Positions 29,306 to 37,207 of a stretch of DNA of 64,000 nucleotides are shown here, one piece after another. Made by a program: the position numbers and the translations under genes. How positions within the stretch are numbered: the first letter of the stretch is position 1; each line of letters starts with the position of its first letter. The DNA lies in the NCBI GenBank assembly GCA_963702305.1, contig CAVPBX010000010.1, positions 1 to 64,000 of the forward strand, given 5' to 3'. Origin of the DNA: PALSA-693 sp963702305. Lineage in GTDB: Bacteria > Actinomycetota > Acidimicrobiia > Acidimicrobiales > Palsa-688. The notes under the pieces were generated by a model. The model was given only the letters and a program-made list of their open reading frames with translations. It had not been told where the DNA came from and did not search any database.

Positions 29306-29709
29306 CGACCTGGCTGATCGACAAGTCGGCTCTGGGGCGTCTCGCCCACAGCCCCGACGCGCCCGAGTGGGCCAGCAGGATCCAGCGCGGCCTCGTGCGG
29401 ATTTCGACCGTGACGCGCCTTGAGGTCGGCTTCTCGGCGCGCTCCGCCGAGGATCTTCGGACAGGAGTTGCGCGTCCCCCCGTGGCCCGCATGCCGGTGG
29501 AGTACTTGACACCGGCAATGGAAGACCGCGCGGTCGAGGTGCAACTGGTCCTGGCCGAGCGCGGCCAGCATCGAGCGGCGTCTATCCCCGACCTACTGGT
29601 AGCAGCCACTGCCGAGGTGGGACAGCTCACCGTCCTCCATTTGGACCAGGACTTCGACCTGATCGCACAGGTCACAGGGCAATCAGTCGAGCGGCTTGTC
29701 GCTAACTGA
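29302..29709 (+). CDS. vapC: PIN-domain ribonuclease toxin (VapC)
   Basis: This PIN toxin of 135 residues has acidic residues in TWLIDKSALGRLA, in VTRLEVGFSA, in IPDLLVAATAEV and in HLDQDFDLIAQ, so the site is complete. Its GTG start overlaps the antitoxin stop as GTGA. It belongs to a different PIN subgroup from the 27.1 kb toxin, so the two pairs are not recent duplicates. Confidence 0.88.
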   Translation: MTTWLIDKSALGRLAHSPDAPEWASRIQRGLVRISTVTRLEVGFSARSAEDLRTGVARPPVARMPVEYLTPAMEDRAVEVQLVLAERGQHRAASIPDLLVAATAEVGQLTVLHLDQDFDLIAQVTGQSVERLVAN

Positions 29710-29921
29710 ACGACGACAGAAACAAGACGTCGGTCACCGGCTGTGTCGGGGAGTGCTCGTCGAGGTCGTCGACGAAGGGGATCGCGACCGAATGGGTGGC
29801 ACGTTCCCGGTGCGCCTCGATCTGATCAGAGCCCCTAAACGGCGGGAGAAACGCACCCGACTGGGATTTCCCAACCGCTCGTGTACCAGCGCCGCGCCCA
29901 CGGTGGCCATAGCATCAAAAG

Positions 29922-30434
29922 ATGGTGCGCACGGACAAAGGTTCGCGGGTGATCGCTGCTCCGCCCGAGCAGGTCTATGCCGCCTTCGTCGATCCCGAAG
30001 CCCTGGCCGCGTGGCTCGCGCCTGCGGGAATGACAGCCAGGTTCGAGCGGTTCGACCCGCGACCTGGCGGCTCGTACCGACTGGTGTTGACCTACGCCGA
30101 TCCCTCTCGCACCACGGGCAAGGCCACCGCGGATTCCGACATCGTGGAGGCTCGCTTCGTCGACCTGGCACCCGGACGGCGGGTCGTCCAGGAGGTGGAC
30201 TTCGTCTCGGACGATCCCGCCTTCGCCGGCACGATGACCATGACCTGGGAGGTCACCGTTGTCGGCGGAGGGACGCGCGTCGACATCACAGCAGACCACG
30301 TGCCGGATGGGATCTCCGCCGACGATCACGCGGTCGGACTCGCATCATCCCTGGCGAATCTCGCCAGGCACGTCGAGGGGTCGTCCGCTGATCCGCGCCA
30401 GGAGCGTCAACCAGAGTCGACATCGGCGGAGTGA
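29922..30434 (+). CDS. SRPBCC / AHSA1-like protein
   Basis: This START-like fold protein of 170 residues opens with VIAAPPEQVYAAFVDPEALAAWLAPAG, typical of AHSA1-type SRPBCC proteins. GGSYRLVLTY, VVQEVDF, TMTMTWEVTVVGGGTRVDITADHVPDGI and a last long helix GLASSLANLARHV follow. Such proteins bind hydrophobic ligands, and the precise ligand cannot be told. Its last 28 bases overlap, tail to tail, the end of the ankyrin gene on the other strand. The 29,710-29,921 stretch before it is empty. Confidence 0.82.
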   Translation: MVRTDKGSRVIAAPPEQVYAAFVDPEALAAWLAPAGMTARFERFDPRPGGSYRLVLTYADPSRTTGKATADSDIVEARFVDLAPGRRVVQEVDFVSDDPAFAGTMTMTWEVTVVGGGTRVDITADHVPDGISADDHAVGLASSLANLARHVEGSSADPRQERQPESTSAE

Positions 30435-31129
30435 GCTCCCTTCTCCTTGAGCCACCCGATGACGTTCTCCTGGCGGGTGCCGCGGCCGCTGGCCGCATCC
30501 AGCGGGGTGCCGTGGGCGTAGTCGGGTTCCCAGTTCAGGTCGGCCCCGGCGGCCAGGAGGCGTTCGGCGGCGCGGCGTTGCCCGCCCGCGCAGGCGTGCC
30601 AGAACCCCTGGGACACGTCGGGCGGGGTCGGGTTGGTGGTGTCGAGCAGCTCCTCTAGGCGGTCGAGCAGGCCCAGCGCGCCGGCATGCCACAGCTTGTC
30701 GACCCGGGCGCCGCGGGCCACCAGGAGGCGGGCGACGTGCCAGCAGGCATACCCGATGGCGTTGTCGAGCGGTGTGCCGATCGACCCGTCGGGGACTTCG
30801 ATGTCGGCGCCGCCGTCGATGAGCGCGGCGGCGACGTCGACGTCGTCGCTGCTGGCCGCCCAGTGCAGCGGCGTCTCGGAGCCGGGCTCGGTATCTCGGT
30901 AGTTGGGGTCGGCGCCGGCCGCGATGAGTAGCGGAACGATCTGGGGTCCGTGGGGGAAATAGCCGGGCCAGTCGGCCACCACGTGCAGCGCCGTGCGGGT
31001 CTTGAAGGGGCCACCCAGCGGGCCTCTGGCGAGCTCGGGCGTGTCGGCGACGATCCGTTGGACCCCGTCGATGTCGCCGGAGTGGATGGCGGCGACCAGC
31101 GCGGCCGCCGCCTCGCCATTAGCGGTCAT
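30407..31129 (-). CDS. Ankyrin-repeat protein
   Basis: This protein of 240 residues is built mostly of ankyrin repeats: ALVAAIHSGDIDGVQRIVADTPELA, ALHVVADWPGYFPHGPQIVPLLIAAGADPNYRD, ETPLHWAASSDDVDVAAALIDGGADIEVPDG and GQRRAAERLLAAGADLNWEPDYAHGTPLDAA. It has no signal peptide or membrane segment, so it probably acts as a cytoplasmic protein-binding module. The ATG at 31129 starts just before the first repeat. The upstream in-frame extension looks random. Confidence 0.82.
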   Translation of the reverse strand: MTANGEAAAALVAAIHSGDIDGVQRIVADTPELARGPLGGPFKTRTALHVVADWPGYFPHGPQIVPLLIAAGADPNYRDTEPGSETPLHWAASSDDVDVAAALIDGGADIEVPDGSIGTPLDNAIGYACWHVARLLVARGARVDKLWHAGALGLLDRLEELLDTTNPTPPDVSQGFWHACAGGQRRAAERLLAAGADLNWEPDYAHGTPLDAASGRGTRQENVIGWLKEKGAHSADVDSG

Positions 31130-31269
31130 GGCCGCTGCGCAGCTCGGCCAGCTCGGTGACTCGCCGGGGTCAGGTGAGTTTTCACGCTGACGAGTATGGC
31201 GGGCTACAGGCGCGGCGCGTGCCGCATCGCGGATCGTCTCTGTGTCGCCCCAAAGACCAGCGGTGGTAT

Positions 31270-31283
31270 CGTTACATGTAACG
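31270..31283. promoter_or_regulatory. Perfect palindrome before the MazEF-like pair
   Basis: CGTTACATGTAACG is perfectly self-complementary and lies 15 bases before the antitoxin ATG. It is the probable autoregulatory operator of the pair. Confidence 0.7.
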
Positions 31284-31298
31284 GGGGTTGGTGGTGAG

Positions 31299-31511
31299 AT
31301 GTCCGACACGGGGTCCAGACGTAGGGTGAGCGAACATCGAGCCCGCTTGCGGCAACAGGGTCTGCGGCCGGTCCAAATCTGGGTGCCTGACGTCCGCGCC
31401 CCTGGATTCGCCGAGGAAGCCCACCGCCAAGCTCGAGCCGTCGCGACCAGCGACCAGGCCACCGACGACCAGGCGTTCGTAGACTCGGTCTCTACCTGGC
31501 CCGGGGATTGA
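31299..31511 (+). CDS. MazE-like antitoxin
   Basis: This small protein of 70 residues reads RRRVSEHRARLRQQGLRPVQIWVPDVRAPGFAEEAHRQARAVATSD. That is the layout of actinobacterial MazE-type antitoxins (DUF3018-like: VxxHRARLRAxGLRPVQIWVPD). The acidic tail TDDQAFVDSVSTWPGD is the expected toxin-binding end. It overlaps the toxin start by four bases (TTGA) and lies behind a palindrome. Confidence 0.85.
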   Translation: MSDTGSRRRVSEHRARLRQQGLRPVQIWVPDVRAPGFAEEAHRQARAVATSDQATDDQAFVDSVSTWPGD

Positions 31512-31855
31512 GACGCGCTGAAGTCTGGACGGTCGCGGGCGGGGCGGAGTACGCCGGCAAGCTACGCCCGGCAGTCATCATTCAGGATGACCGCTTTGAC
31601 ACGGACTCGGTGACGATCTGCCCGTTCACGACTGATCCCGCCGACGCGCCCTTGTTGCGTCTCGAGATCGCGCCCACCGCTGGCAACGCGCTGCGCGATG
31701 CCAGCCGGCTGATGGTCGACAAGATCACTACCGTCCGCCGCTCGAAGCTGGGCGAGCGGCTCGGGATCCTTGACGACGCCGACCTTGTCCGCGTGAATCG
31801 GGCGATCGTCGTGTTCCTGGGGATCGCGTCGGCAGGTTCAATCGAAGACGCCTGA
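31508..31855 (+). CDS. mazF: MazF/PemK-like mRNA interferase toxin
   Basis: This toxin of 115 residues opens RRAEVWTVAGGAEYAGKLRPAVIIQDDRFDTDSVTICPFTT, the standard MazF strand layout with the catalytic Arg (KLRPAVI). RLMVDKITTVRRSKLGERLGILDDADLVRVNRAIVVFLGIA follows. It cleaves single-stranded RNA at short motifs. The TTG start overlaps the antitoxin stop, so toxin output depends on antitoxin translation. Confidence 0.9.
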   Translation: MRRAEVWTVAGGAEYAGKLRPAVIIQDDRFDTDSVTICPFTTDPADAPLLRLEIAPTAGNALRDASRLMVDKITTVRRSKLGERLGILDDADLVRVNRAIVVFLGIASAGSIEDA

Positions 31856-32019
31856 CCCGGACGGCTGATATCTCGGGTCCCGAGTCATTTCTAGCTCGCA
31901 TGGCCGACGGCCTACTTGGAGTGGCTCGCCCGCCCGAGTCTGCTCGCCCTCGCTGACGTGGACGACGGCAGCAGCCGGACGCCCAGGGGGAAGGCGCCCG
32001 ACTGCAGCCGCAGCCGCCG

Positions 32020-32989
32020 CTACGAGGTCGAGGCGGCGAAGACCGGGGCCGAGCGGAAGGGCACGCCCTCCACCAACTCGGACTCCTGGCCGTCCGGACC
32101 GACGGGGATCTCGCCGATCAGGGTGACGCGGTGCAGGACCCGCTCCACGTCGAGGTGCCCGAGGTCCTGGGGCCCGAGGTGGGCGGTCGCCCGGTTGTCC
32201 CAGAAGGCCACGCTGCCGGGCTCCCAGTGGAAGCGCACGGTGTACTCGGGCCGGGACAGGTGGGCGAACAGAAACTCCAGGATCCAGCGGCTCTCGAGCG
32301 GCGACACGTCCAGGATGTGATCGGTGAAGACCGGGTTGACGAAGAGGGCTCGCTGACCGGTGCGGGGATGGACCCGGACGACCGGGTGGTGGGCCACCAG
32401 CCGGTTCTGCTGGATCCGGCGACGAGTAGGCCCGCAGGCGGGAGAGGCCCTGGGAGTTGGCGCCGTAGAGATGCTCGGCCCGCAGGGACGACACGAACTG
32501 CTGGACCGGCTCCGCCAGACCCTCGTACGCCGCCACCAGGTTGGTGAAGGTGGTGTCGCCGCCATGGGGAGGCACCACGTCGGCGCGCAGGATGGACCCG
32601 GCCGGCGGGTTGACCGCCGGCGTCACGTCGGTGTGCCAGCCGTTGGTGTACGAGTACTTGCGAATGCGCTTGGCCTCTTCGGGGCTGACCCCGTACTGCT
32701 CGTTGAACCGCTTGGGGTCGACGGTGTAGATCTCCGGGAAACCGTCCGGCGGGGCGTCGTCGTGCGGGTGGGCGTAGGTGAGCTCGCCGAACTGGCGCCC
32801 GAAGGCGATCTGGGTGGCGTGGTCGAGGGTCTGGTTGCGGAAGAAGACCACCTTCCAGTCGTCGAGGGCCTTCTGGATGGTCGCCAGGGCGTCTGCGTCG
32901 AGCGGCTGGGCGATGTCGATCCCGCCGATCTCGGCGCCGATGTGGCCGGCCAGAGGGGTCACCGTGGCCCGTTGCAGCACGTCGGTCAT
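32020..32989 (-). CDS. TauD/TfdA-family 2-oxoglutarate dioxygenase
   Basis: This is an Fe(II)/2-oxoglutarate oxygenase, most likely releasing sulfite or sulfate from an alkyl sulfonate or sulfate ester. VTPLAGHIGAEIGGIDIAQPL opens the domain. The HxD iron ligands lie in GWHTDVTP, with the distal His in VLHRVTL. RATAHLGPQDLG and the ending FRSAPVF follow. One frame change near 32,420 splits the gene; joined length is about 320 residues, usual for TauD/AtsK. It is divergent from the SsuABC-like genes across a 170-base AT-rich gap, which supports a sulfur-scavenging role. Confidence 0.88.
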
Positions 32990-33160
32990 GAGTGTCGTTC
33001 TCCTTGCGTAGGGGGTCGGATCGGACCCTAACCGCGAAAGTCGAGTAAAGCAATCAACTTTCTAGAGAAAAAATATGACTAAAACGCTTGGCTTTCTGGG
33101 AAAGAGAGCATATGGTCGCCGGGAACCCCCCGTGATCCCACCCCAGGAGGCCGTGCACCC

Positions 33161-34210
33161 GTGTTCTCGTCAACCCGCCGATTCTGGCGCGCCCTACCGC
33201 TGAGCCTGCTCGCCTTCGTGGTAACGGGTGTGGCCGCATGCGGCGGGGGCTCGTCGTCCCCCCACGCGGCCACCGCCTCGGCCGACCCGTCCGGGGCCTC
33301 GTCTGGCACCGTCCTCAACGTCGGTGACCAGCAGCAGTACCTCCAGTCGTTGCTCAAGACCTCGGGCCAGCTGGCCGGCGTGCCCTACAAGGTCAACTTC
33401 GTCCAGTTCGGCAGCGGTCCGCTCGTCGACGCCGGGTTCGCGGCCCACCGGATCGACATCGGCTACATGGGTGACCTGCCCGCCTCGCTGGCCGTGCGGT
33501 CCGGGCTGCCGGTCAAGGCCGTCGCCGTCGCCCTGCCCATCGGGGCGTCCGAGTACCTGGTGGCCAAGCCGGGCATCACGTCCATCACCCAGCTCAAGGG
33601 CAAGCCGGTCGCCTACACCACCGGCACCGCCGAGCAGGCCTTCGCCTTGCGGGCCCTGGCCACCGTGGGCCTGACGCAAAAGGACGTCCACCAGGTGGAC
33701 GTGACCCTGCAGCAACTCGGCACCGCCATCGAGTCGGGTTCGGTCGACGCATCCGTCCTCAGCATCGAGCAGAAGATCGACTACCAACAGACCCACCCCG
33801 GCGCCACCGTGCTCGCCACCATCGACACCGTGCAGCCGGCCAGCTACCTCTACGTCCTGGGGACCGCCGCCGCCCTCGCCGACCCGGCCAAGCACGCGGC
33901 CATCGACGACCTCACCCGGCGCCTGATCGCCGCCGCGGCCTGGGAGAAGACCCACCAGAGCCAGTACGTGACCGCCTACTACGTCGATATCCAGCACCAG
34001 ACGCCCGCCGCGGCCAAACTGATCCTGGCCGCCGGCGGCACCTACCACTACCTGCCGATATCCGCCACCGTGCAGGCGGCGTTGCAAAACGTCGTGGACC
34101 TGCTGGCCGGCGCCGGCGCCGTGCCCGCCCGCTACTCCGTGGCCTCCCTCTTCGACCCGGCCGAGGCCCAGCACTACAACGCCCTGCTGCAGGGGGTCGG
34201 CGGGGCATGA
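33161..34210 (+). CDS. Sulfonate/taurine-type ABC transporter substrate-binding lipoprotein (SsuA-like)
   Basis: This exported binding protein has a basic N-terminus, a hydrophobic core and the lipobox GVAAC, followed by a Ser/Ala-rich linker. The mature part has VLNVGDQQQYLQSLLKTSG, DAGFAAHRIDIGYMGDLPASLAVRSGLPVKAVAV, ITQLKGKPVAYTTGTAEQAFALRALATVGL and VDASVLSIEQKIDYQQ, all typical of the NMT1/SsuA/TauA clade. Length is 349 residues. Its stop overlaps the permease ATG by four bases. AT-rich bases at 33,045-33,085 between this and the TauD gene are the likely promoter region for both. Confidence 0.88.
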   Translation: MFSSTRRFWRALPLSLLAFVVTGVAACGGGSSSPHAATASADPSGASSGTVLNVGDQQQYLQSLLKTSGQLAGVPYKVNFVQFGSGPLVDAGFAAHRIDIGYMGDLPASLAVRSGLPVKAVAVALPIGASEYLVAKPGITSITQLKGKPVAYTTGTAEQAFALRALATVGLTQKDVHQVDVTLQQLGTAIESGSVDASVLSIEQKIDYQQTHPGATVLATIDTVQPASYLYVLGTAAALADPAKHAAIDDLTRRLIAAAAWEKTHQSQYVTAYYVDIQHQTPAAAKLILAAGGTYHYLPISATVQAALQNVVDLLAGAGAVPARYSVASLFDPAEAQHYNALLQGVGGA

Positions 34211-35091
34211 CCGCGGCCGACACCCTCCTGGTCGGGTCCGTCCCCTCGGGGCCGGACGAAGCGGAGTCTCCCGGGGCCACGCCGCAGCTGGTCCGCCCCA
34301 CGCCGGACGGCCGGCGCCGCCGAGCCATCCGCCTGCCCCGGCTGGTCCGCCGCCTCATCGGCCCGTTCGCGGCCGTCGGACTCTGGCAGCTGGTGTGCAC
34401 GCTGGGTGTGTTCAGCCGGGTCGAGATGGCCTCGCCGGTGGCGGTGTTCGACGCCGGCCGCGAGTTGTGGCGCGAGGGCGCCCTCCAGTCCAACCTGCTG
34501 GTCTCGCTCCAGCGGGTGATGGAGGGCCTGGCCATCGGGGTGGCGGCCGGCGTGGTCCTGGCCGTGCTCGCGGGGCTCTTCCATCTCGGCGAGGACCTCC
34601 TCGACCCGGTCCTGCAAGCCGCTCGGGCCGTGCCGATCCTGGGGCTGGTGCCCCTGGCCATCATCTGGTTTGGGGTGGGGGAGACCCCCAAGGTGTTCCT
34701 GATCGCCTTGGGCTGCACCTTCCCCGTGTACATCAACACCTTCGCGGCGATACGCGGCGTCGACGTGAAGCTGGTCGAGGCCGGTCAGACCTTCGGGCTC
34801 GACCGCTGGGGCCTCATCCGCCGGGTCATCCTGCCGGGCGCCCTGCCCGGATTCCTGATCGGGCTCCGCTTCGCCCTGGTGGGCAGCTGGCTGATCATCA
34901 TCGTGGCCGAGGAGATCAACGCCCAGAGCGGCATCGGCTACCTGATCATGCAGGCCCAGACCACCGACCGGACCGACATCATCTTCCTGGGGTTGGCCAT
35001 CTACGCCATCCTGGGTCTGATCGCCGACCTCTTCGTCCGTCTCCTCGAACGCCGGCTGCTGGTGTGGCGGCGCGGCTTCTCCGGGAGCTGA
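34207..35091 (+). CDS. ABC transporter permease (SsuC/TauC-like)
   Basis: This inner-membrane permease of 294 residues has about six membrane segments after a cytoplasmic N-terminal tail. The EAA loop that contacts the ATPase is seen in VEAGQTFGLDRWGLIRRVILPGALPGFLIGLRFALVGSW. The reading PFAAVGLWQLVCTLGVFSRVEMASPVAVF is typical of the sulfonate/taurine/nitrate subgroup. It is translationally coupled to the lipoprotein upstream and spaced three bases from the ATPase downstream. Confidence 0.9.
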   Translation: MTAADTLLVGSVPSGPDEAESPGATPQLVRPTPDGRRRRAIRLPRLVRRLIGPFAAVGLWQLVCTLGVFSRVEMASPVAVFDAGRELWREGALQSNLLVSLQRVMEGLAIGVAAGVVLAVLAGLFHLGEDLLDPVLQAARAVPILGLVPLAIIWFGVGETPKVFLIALGCTFPVYINTFAAIRGVDVKLVEAGQTFGLDRWGLIRRVILPGALPGFLIGLRFALVGSWLIIIVAEEINAQSGIGYLIMQAQTTDRTDIIFLGLAIYAILGLIADLFVRLLERRLLVWRRGFSGS

Positions 35092-35093
35092 CG

Positions 35094-35843
35094 GTGGCAG
35101 CCCCAACCAGTCCCACCGTGAGTTCCGACGTGGCGGTCCTCGCTCGCGATGTCCGCCGCCAGTTCGACGGGCGACCGGTGCTCCGGGGGCTGGATCTGTC
35201 CGTCCGGCCCGGCGAGTTCGTGGCCCTGCTCGGCCGCAGCGGCACCGGCAAGAGCACCTTGCTGCGCATCCTCGGCGGCCTGGACGCGGACTACGACGGC
35301 GACGTGCTGGTGCCGCGACAGCGGGCCGTGGTCTTCCAGGAACCGCGGCTGATCCCGTGGCAACGGGTCCTGCCGAACGTGGTCCTCGGCCGCCGACCGG
35401 GGCCGGACGGGCGGGCCGGGCTGGCCCGCCGCGGCCTGGCGGCCCTGGAGGAGGTCGGGCTGAGCGCCCACGGCCGATCCTGGCCGGTGACGCTGTCCGG
35501 GGGGGAGGCCCAACGGGTGGCCCTGGCCCGGGCCCTGGTCCGCGAGCCGCAGCTGATGCTGCTCGACGAGCCCTTCGGGGCGCTCGACGCCTTGACCCGG
35601 ACCCGCATGCACGCCCTCCTCCAGGACCTCTGCGCCCGCCACCGCCCGGCGGTCCTGCTCGTCACCCACGACGTCGACGAGGCCATCCTGCTGGCCGACC
35701 GCGCCGCGGTGCTGGTCGACGGCACCATCACCCTCGACATACCGATCGGCCTCGACCGCCCGCGCGACCGGGGCGACCGGACCTTCGCCGACCTGCGGAC
35801 CCGGCTGTTGCGGGAGTTGGGCGTGGAGGAGCGCCCCGGCTGA
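35094..35843 (+). CDS. ABC transporter ATP-binding protein (SsuB/TauB-like)
   Basis: This ATPase of 249 residues completes the importer. Walker A is LLGRSGTGKST, the Q-loop lies in VVFQEPRLIPWQRVLPNV, the signature is LSGGEAQRVALARAL, Walker B is LMLLDEPFGALD and the switch His is in LLVTHDVDEAILL. The GTG at 35094 directly follows the permease stop. No SsuD/SsuE flavin monooxygenase is present, so substrate oxidation is left to the divergent TauD-type enzyme. Confidence 0.92.
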   Translation: MAAPTSPTVSSDVAVLARDVRRQFDGRPVLRGLDLSVRPGEFVALLGRSGTGKSTLLRILGGLDADYDGDVLVPRQRAVVFQEPRLIPWQRVLPNVVLGRRPGPDGRAGLARRGLAALEEVGLSAHGRSWPVTLSGGEAQRVALARALVREPQLMLLDEPFGALDALTRTRMHALLQDLCARHRPAVLLVTHDVDEAILLADRAAVLVDGTITLDIPIGLDRPRDRGDRTFADLRTRLLRELGVEERPG

Positions 35844-35913
35844 CCGTCCCATGTGTGGGCGCTGGCATATAGGTGTCGTACCCGCAGCGCAATAGGGTGC
35901 CGATGATCGGGTC

Positions 35914-36690
35914 CTAGGCCGTCGGACCCGGCCGGCTCCCGATGATGGTGTGGAGGCCGATCGGCAACGTCTCGTCCCCAAAGGATCGTCCTACCTGGGT
36001 ATCGACGCCGTACCGGGCGAGCAATCCGGGGACCTGGGCCGTGTCGATCAGGGTGTTGTCGTGCCGCTCGTCGCTGCGACGCCACGAGCCGTCCGGCTGG
36101 CGAGTGAAGACCGCCATCTGGCGGACAAATCGCGTTGGAGTCGGCGATGAGAACTCGGTCACCAGGGCCCAGTCGTCAGCGACCCACCCGGCGTTGGGGA
36201 TATCACGGCGCGCTCGACCCCACTCCAAGTCGCAGATGTCCAACGCGAGGATCCCGCCTGGTCGCAGTGCCTTGGCCGTCGCGGCGAGGGCCCGCTCGAT
36301 GGCTGTCTCGTGGGGCAGGTAGCTGAGCACGTGTCCGATCGACACCACTGCGTCCGCCTCGGGGATGGGATCGTCAGGGAGGCTCAACCGCTCGATCGCC
36401 TCTGCGTCTGGTACATACTCCCGAGCGAGTTCGAGCATCGCGGGCGACGCGTCCGTGGCGAGAAGCCGGTGACCGGCATCCACCAAGTACCGCGTGAGCA
36501 ACCCGCTCCCACAGCCCAGCTCGACCACCAGGCCCTTTCGATCGCGGACCGGCTGGAGCAGCCTCAGGATTCCCGGCGCGCACAGCTCGGCATGAAACCC
36601 GAAACCCCGATGATGGACGAGCGCAAGGTCTTCCCGGTAGTACGGCACGAAGAAAAGTCTGCCCGCGCCGGCGCTCAGTGGCACTTCCAC
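35914..36690 (-). CDS. Class I SAM-dependent methyltransferase
   Basis: The protein has 258 residues with VVELGCGSGLLTRYLVDAGHRLLATDASPAMLELARE (motif I and II), ADAVVSIGHVLSYLP (motif post-II) and ALRPGGILALDICD (motif III), a complete SAM-binding core. The substrate is unknown. The GTG at 36690 is preferred over the ATG at 36780. The 30 extra residues look unlike protein, and they overlap the promoter element at 36733-36760 of the divergent YCII operon. Confidence 0.82.
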   Translation of the reverse strand: MEVPLSAGAGRLFFVPYYREDLALVHHRGFGFHAELCAPGILRLLQPVRDRKGLVVELGCGSGLLTRYLVDAGHRLLATDASPAMLELAREYVPDAEAIERLSLPDDPIPEADAVVSIGHVLSYLPHETAIERALAATAKALRPGGILALDICDLEWGRARRDIPNAGWVADDWALVTEFSSPTPTRFVRQMAVFTRQPDGSWRRSDERHDNTLIDTAQVPGLLARYGVDTQVGRSFGDETLPIGLHTIIGSRPGPTA

Positions 36691-36732
36691 CTCGCGGCCC
36701 TGTCCCGCCGTTTCCGGATTTTTCGTAAATGA

Positions 36733-36760
36733 TGTCGAAACCCGCGGTTTCCCGTTCGAC
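36733..36760 (+). promoter_or_regulatory. Candidate ECF42 promoter of the first YCII-sigma unit
   Basis: TGTCGA (36733-36738) and CGAC (36757-36760) are 18 bases apart and lie about 63 bases before the YCII start. The flanks AAACC and CCCGTTCG recur in the DHFR promoter at 39,097-39,121. ECF42 promoters are reported as TGTCGA with a CG-rich -10 about 16 bases later, so the spacing here is two bases long. Confidence 0.55.
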
Positions 36761-36822
36761 GCATTCGCAGAGTGAGGCAACGAGGCCTCGGCTCTCTACC
36801 TGGAGATAAGGAGCAGCAAAAA

Positions 36823-37170
36823 ATGCGATTCCTCGGATACACCCTGGCACCCGAAGCCGACTTCCCGCTGGAACCCCCCGATCCAAGTATGTACGAGAAG
36901 ATGGGCACGTTCGTCCAAGAGGCGATCAACGCTGGCGTTATCGTCGCCACGGGCGGTATCTCCCCCACTTCTGAGGGAGCCAAGATCACCCTCAAGGACG
37001 GTGAGTACACCATCGTCGACGGCCCCTTCGCCGAGGCGAAGGAGATCGTCGGAGGGTGGGCGCTCATGGAGTGCCGCGACCTCAGCGAGGCGGTCGAGTG
37101 GAGCAAGCGCTTCCTCGGTGTTCTCGGGGCGGGCGAGGTCCGGGTCCGCCCGGTATCCGGCCCGGAGTAA
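36823..37170 (+). CDS. YCII/DGPF-domain protein
   Basis: This protein of 115 residues reads RFLGYTLAPEADF at its start, and GEYTIVDGPFAEAKEIVGGWALMECRDLSEAVEWSKRF is the DGPF-box hallmark of YCII-related proteins paired with ECF42 sigma factors. The ATG follows AAGGAGCAGC. It lies 37 bases before the sigma gene on the same strand. The family's biochemical role is not established; the pairing suggests these proteins are the main regulon output. Confidence 0.88.
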   Translation: MRFLGYTLAPEADFPLEPPDPSMYEKMGTFVQEAINAGVIVATGGISPTSEGAKITLKDGEYTIVDGPFAEAKEIVGGWALMECRDLSEAVEWSKRFLGVLGAGEVRVRPVSGPE

Positions 37171-37207
37171 ATCTCCCGTCAATCGATCAGGTGGTTGAAT
37201 CGGTGGT

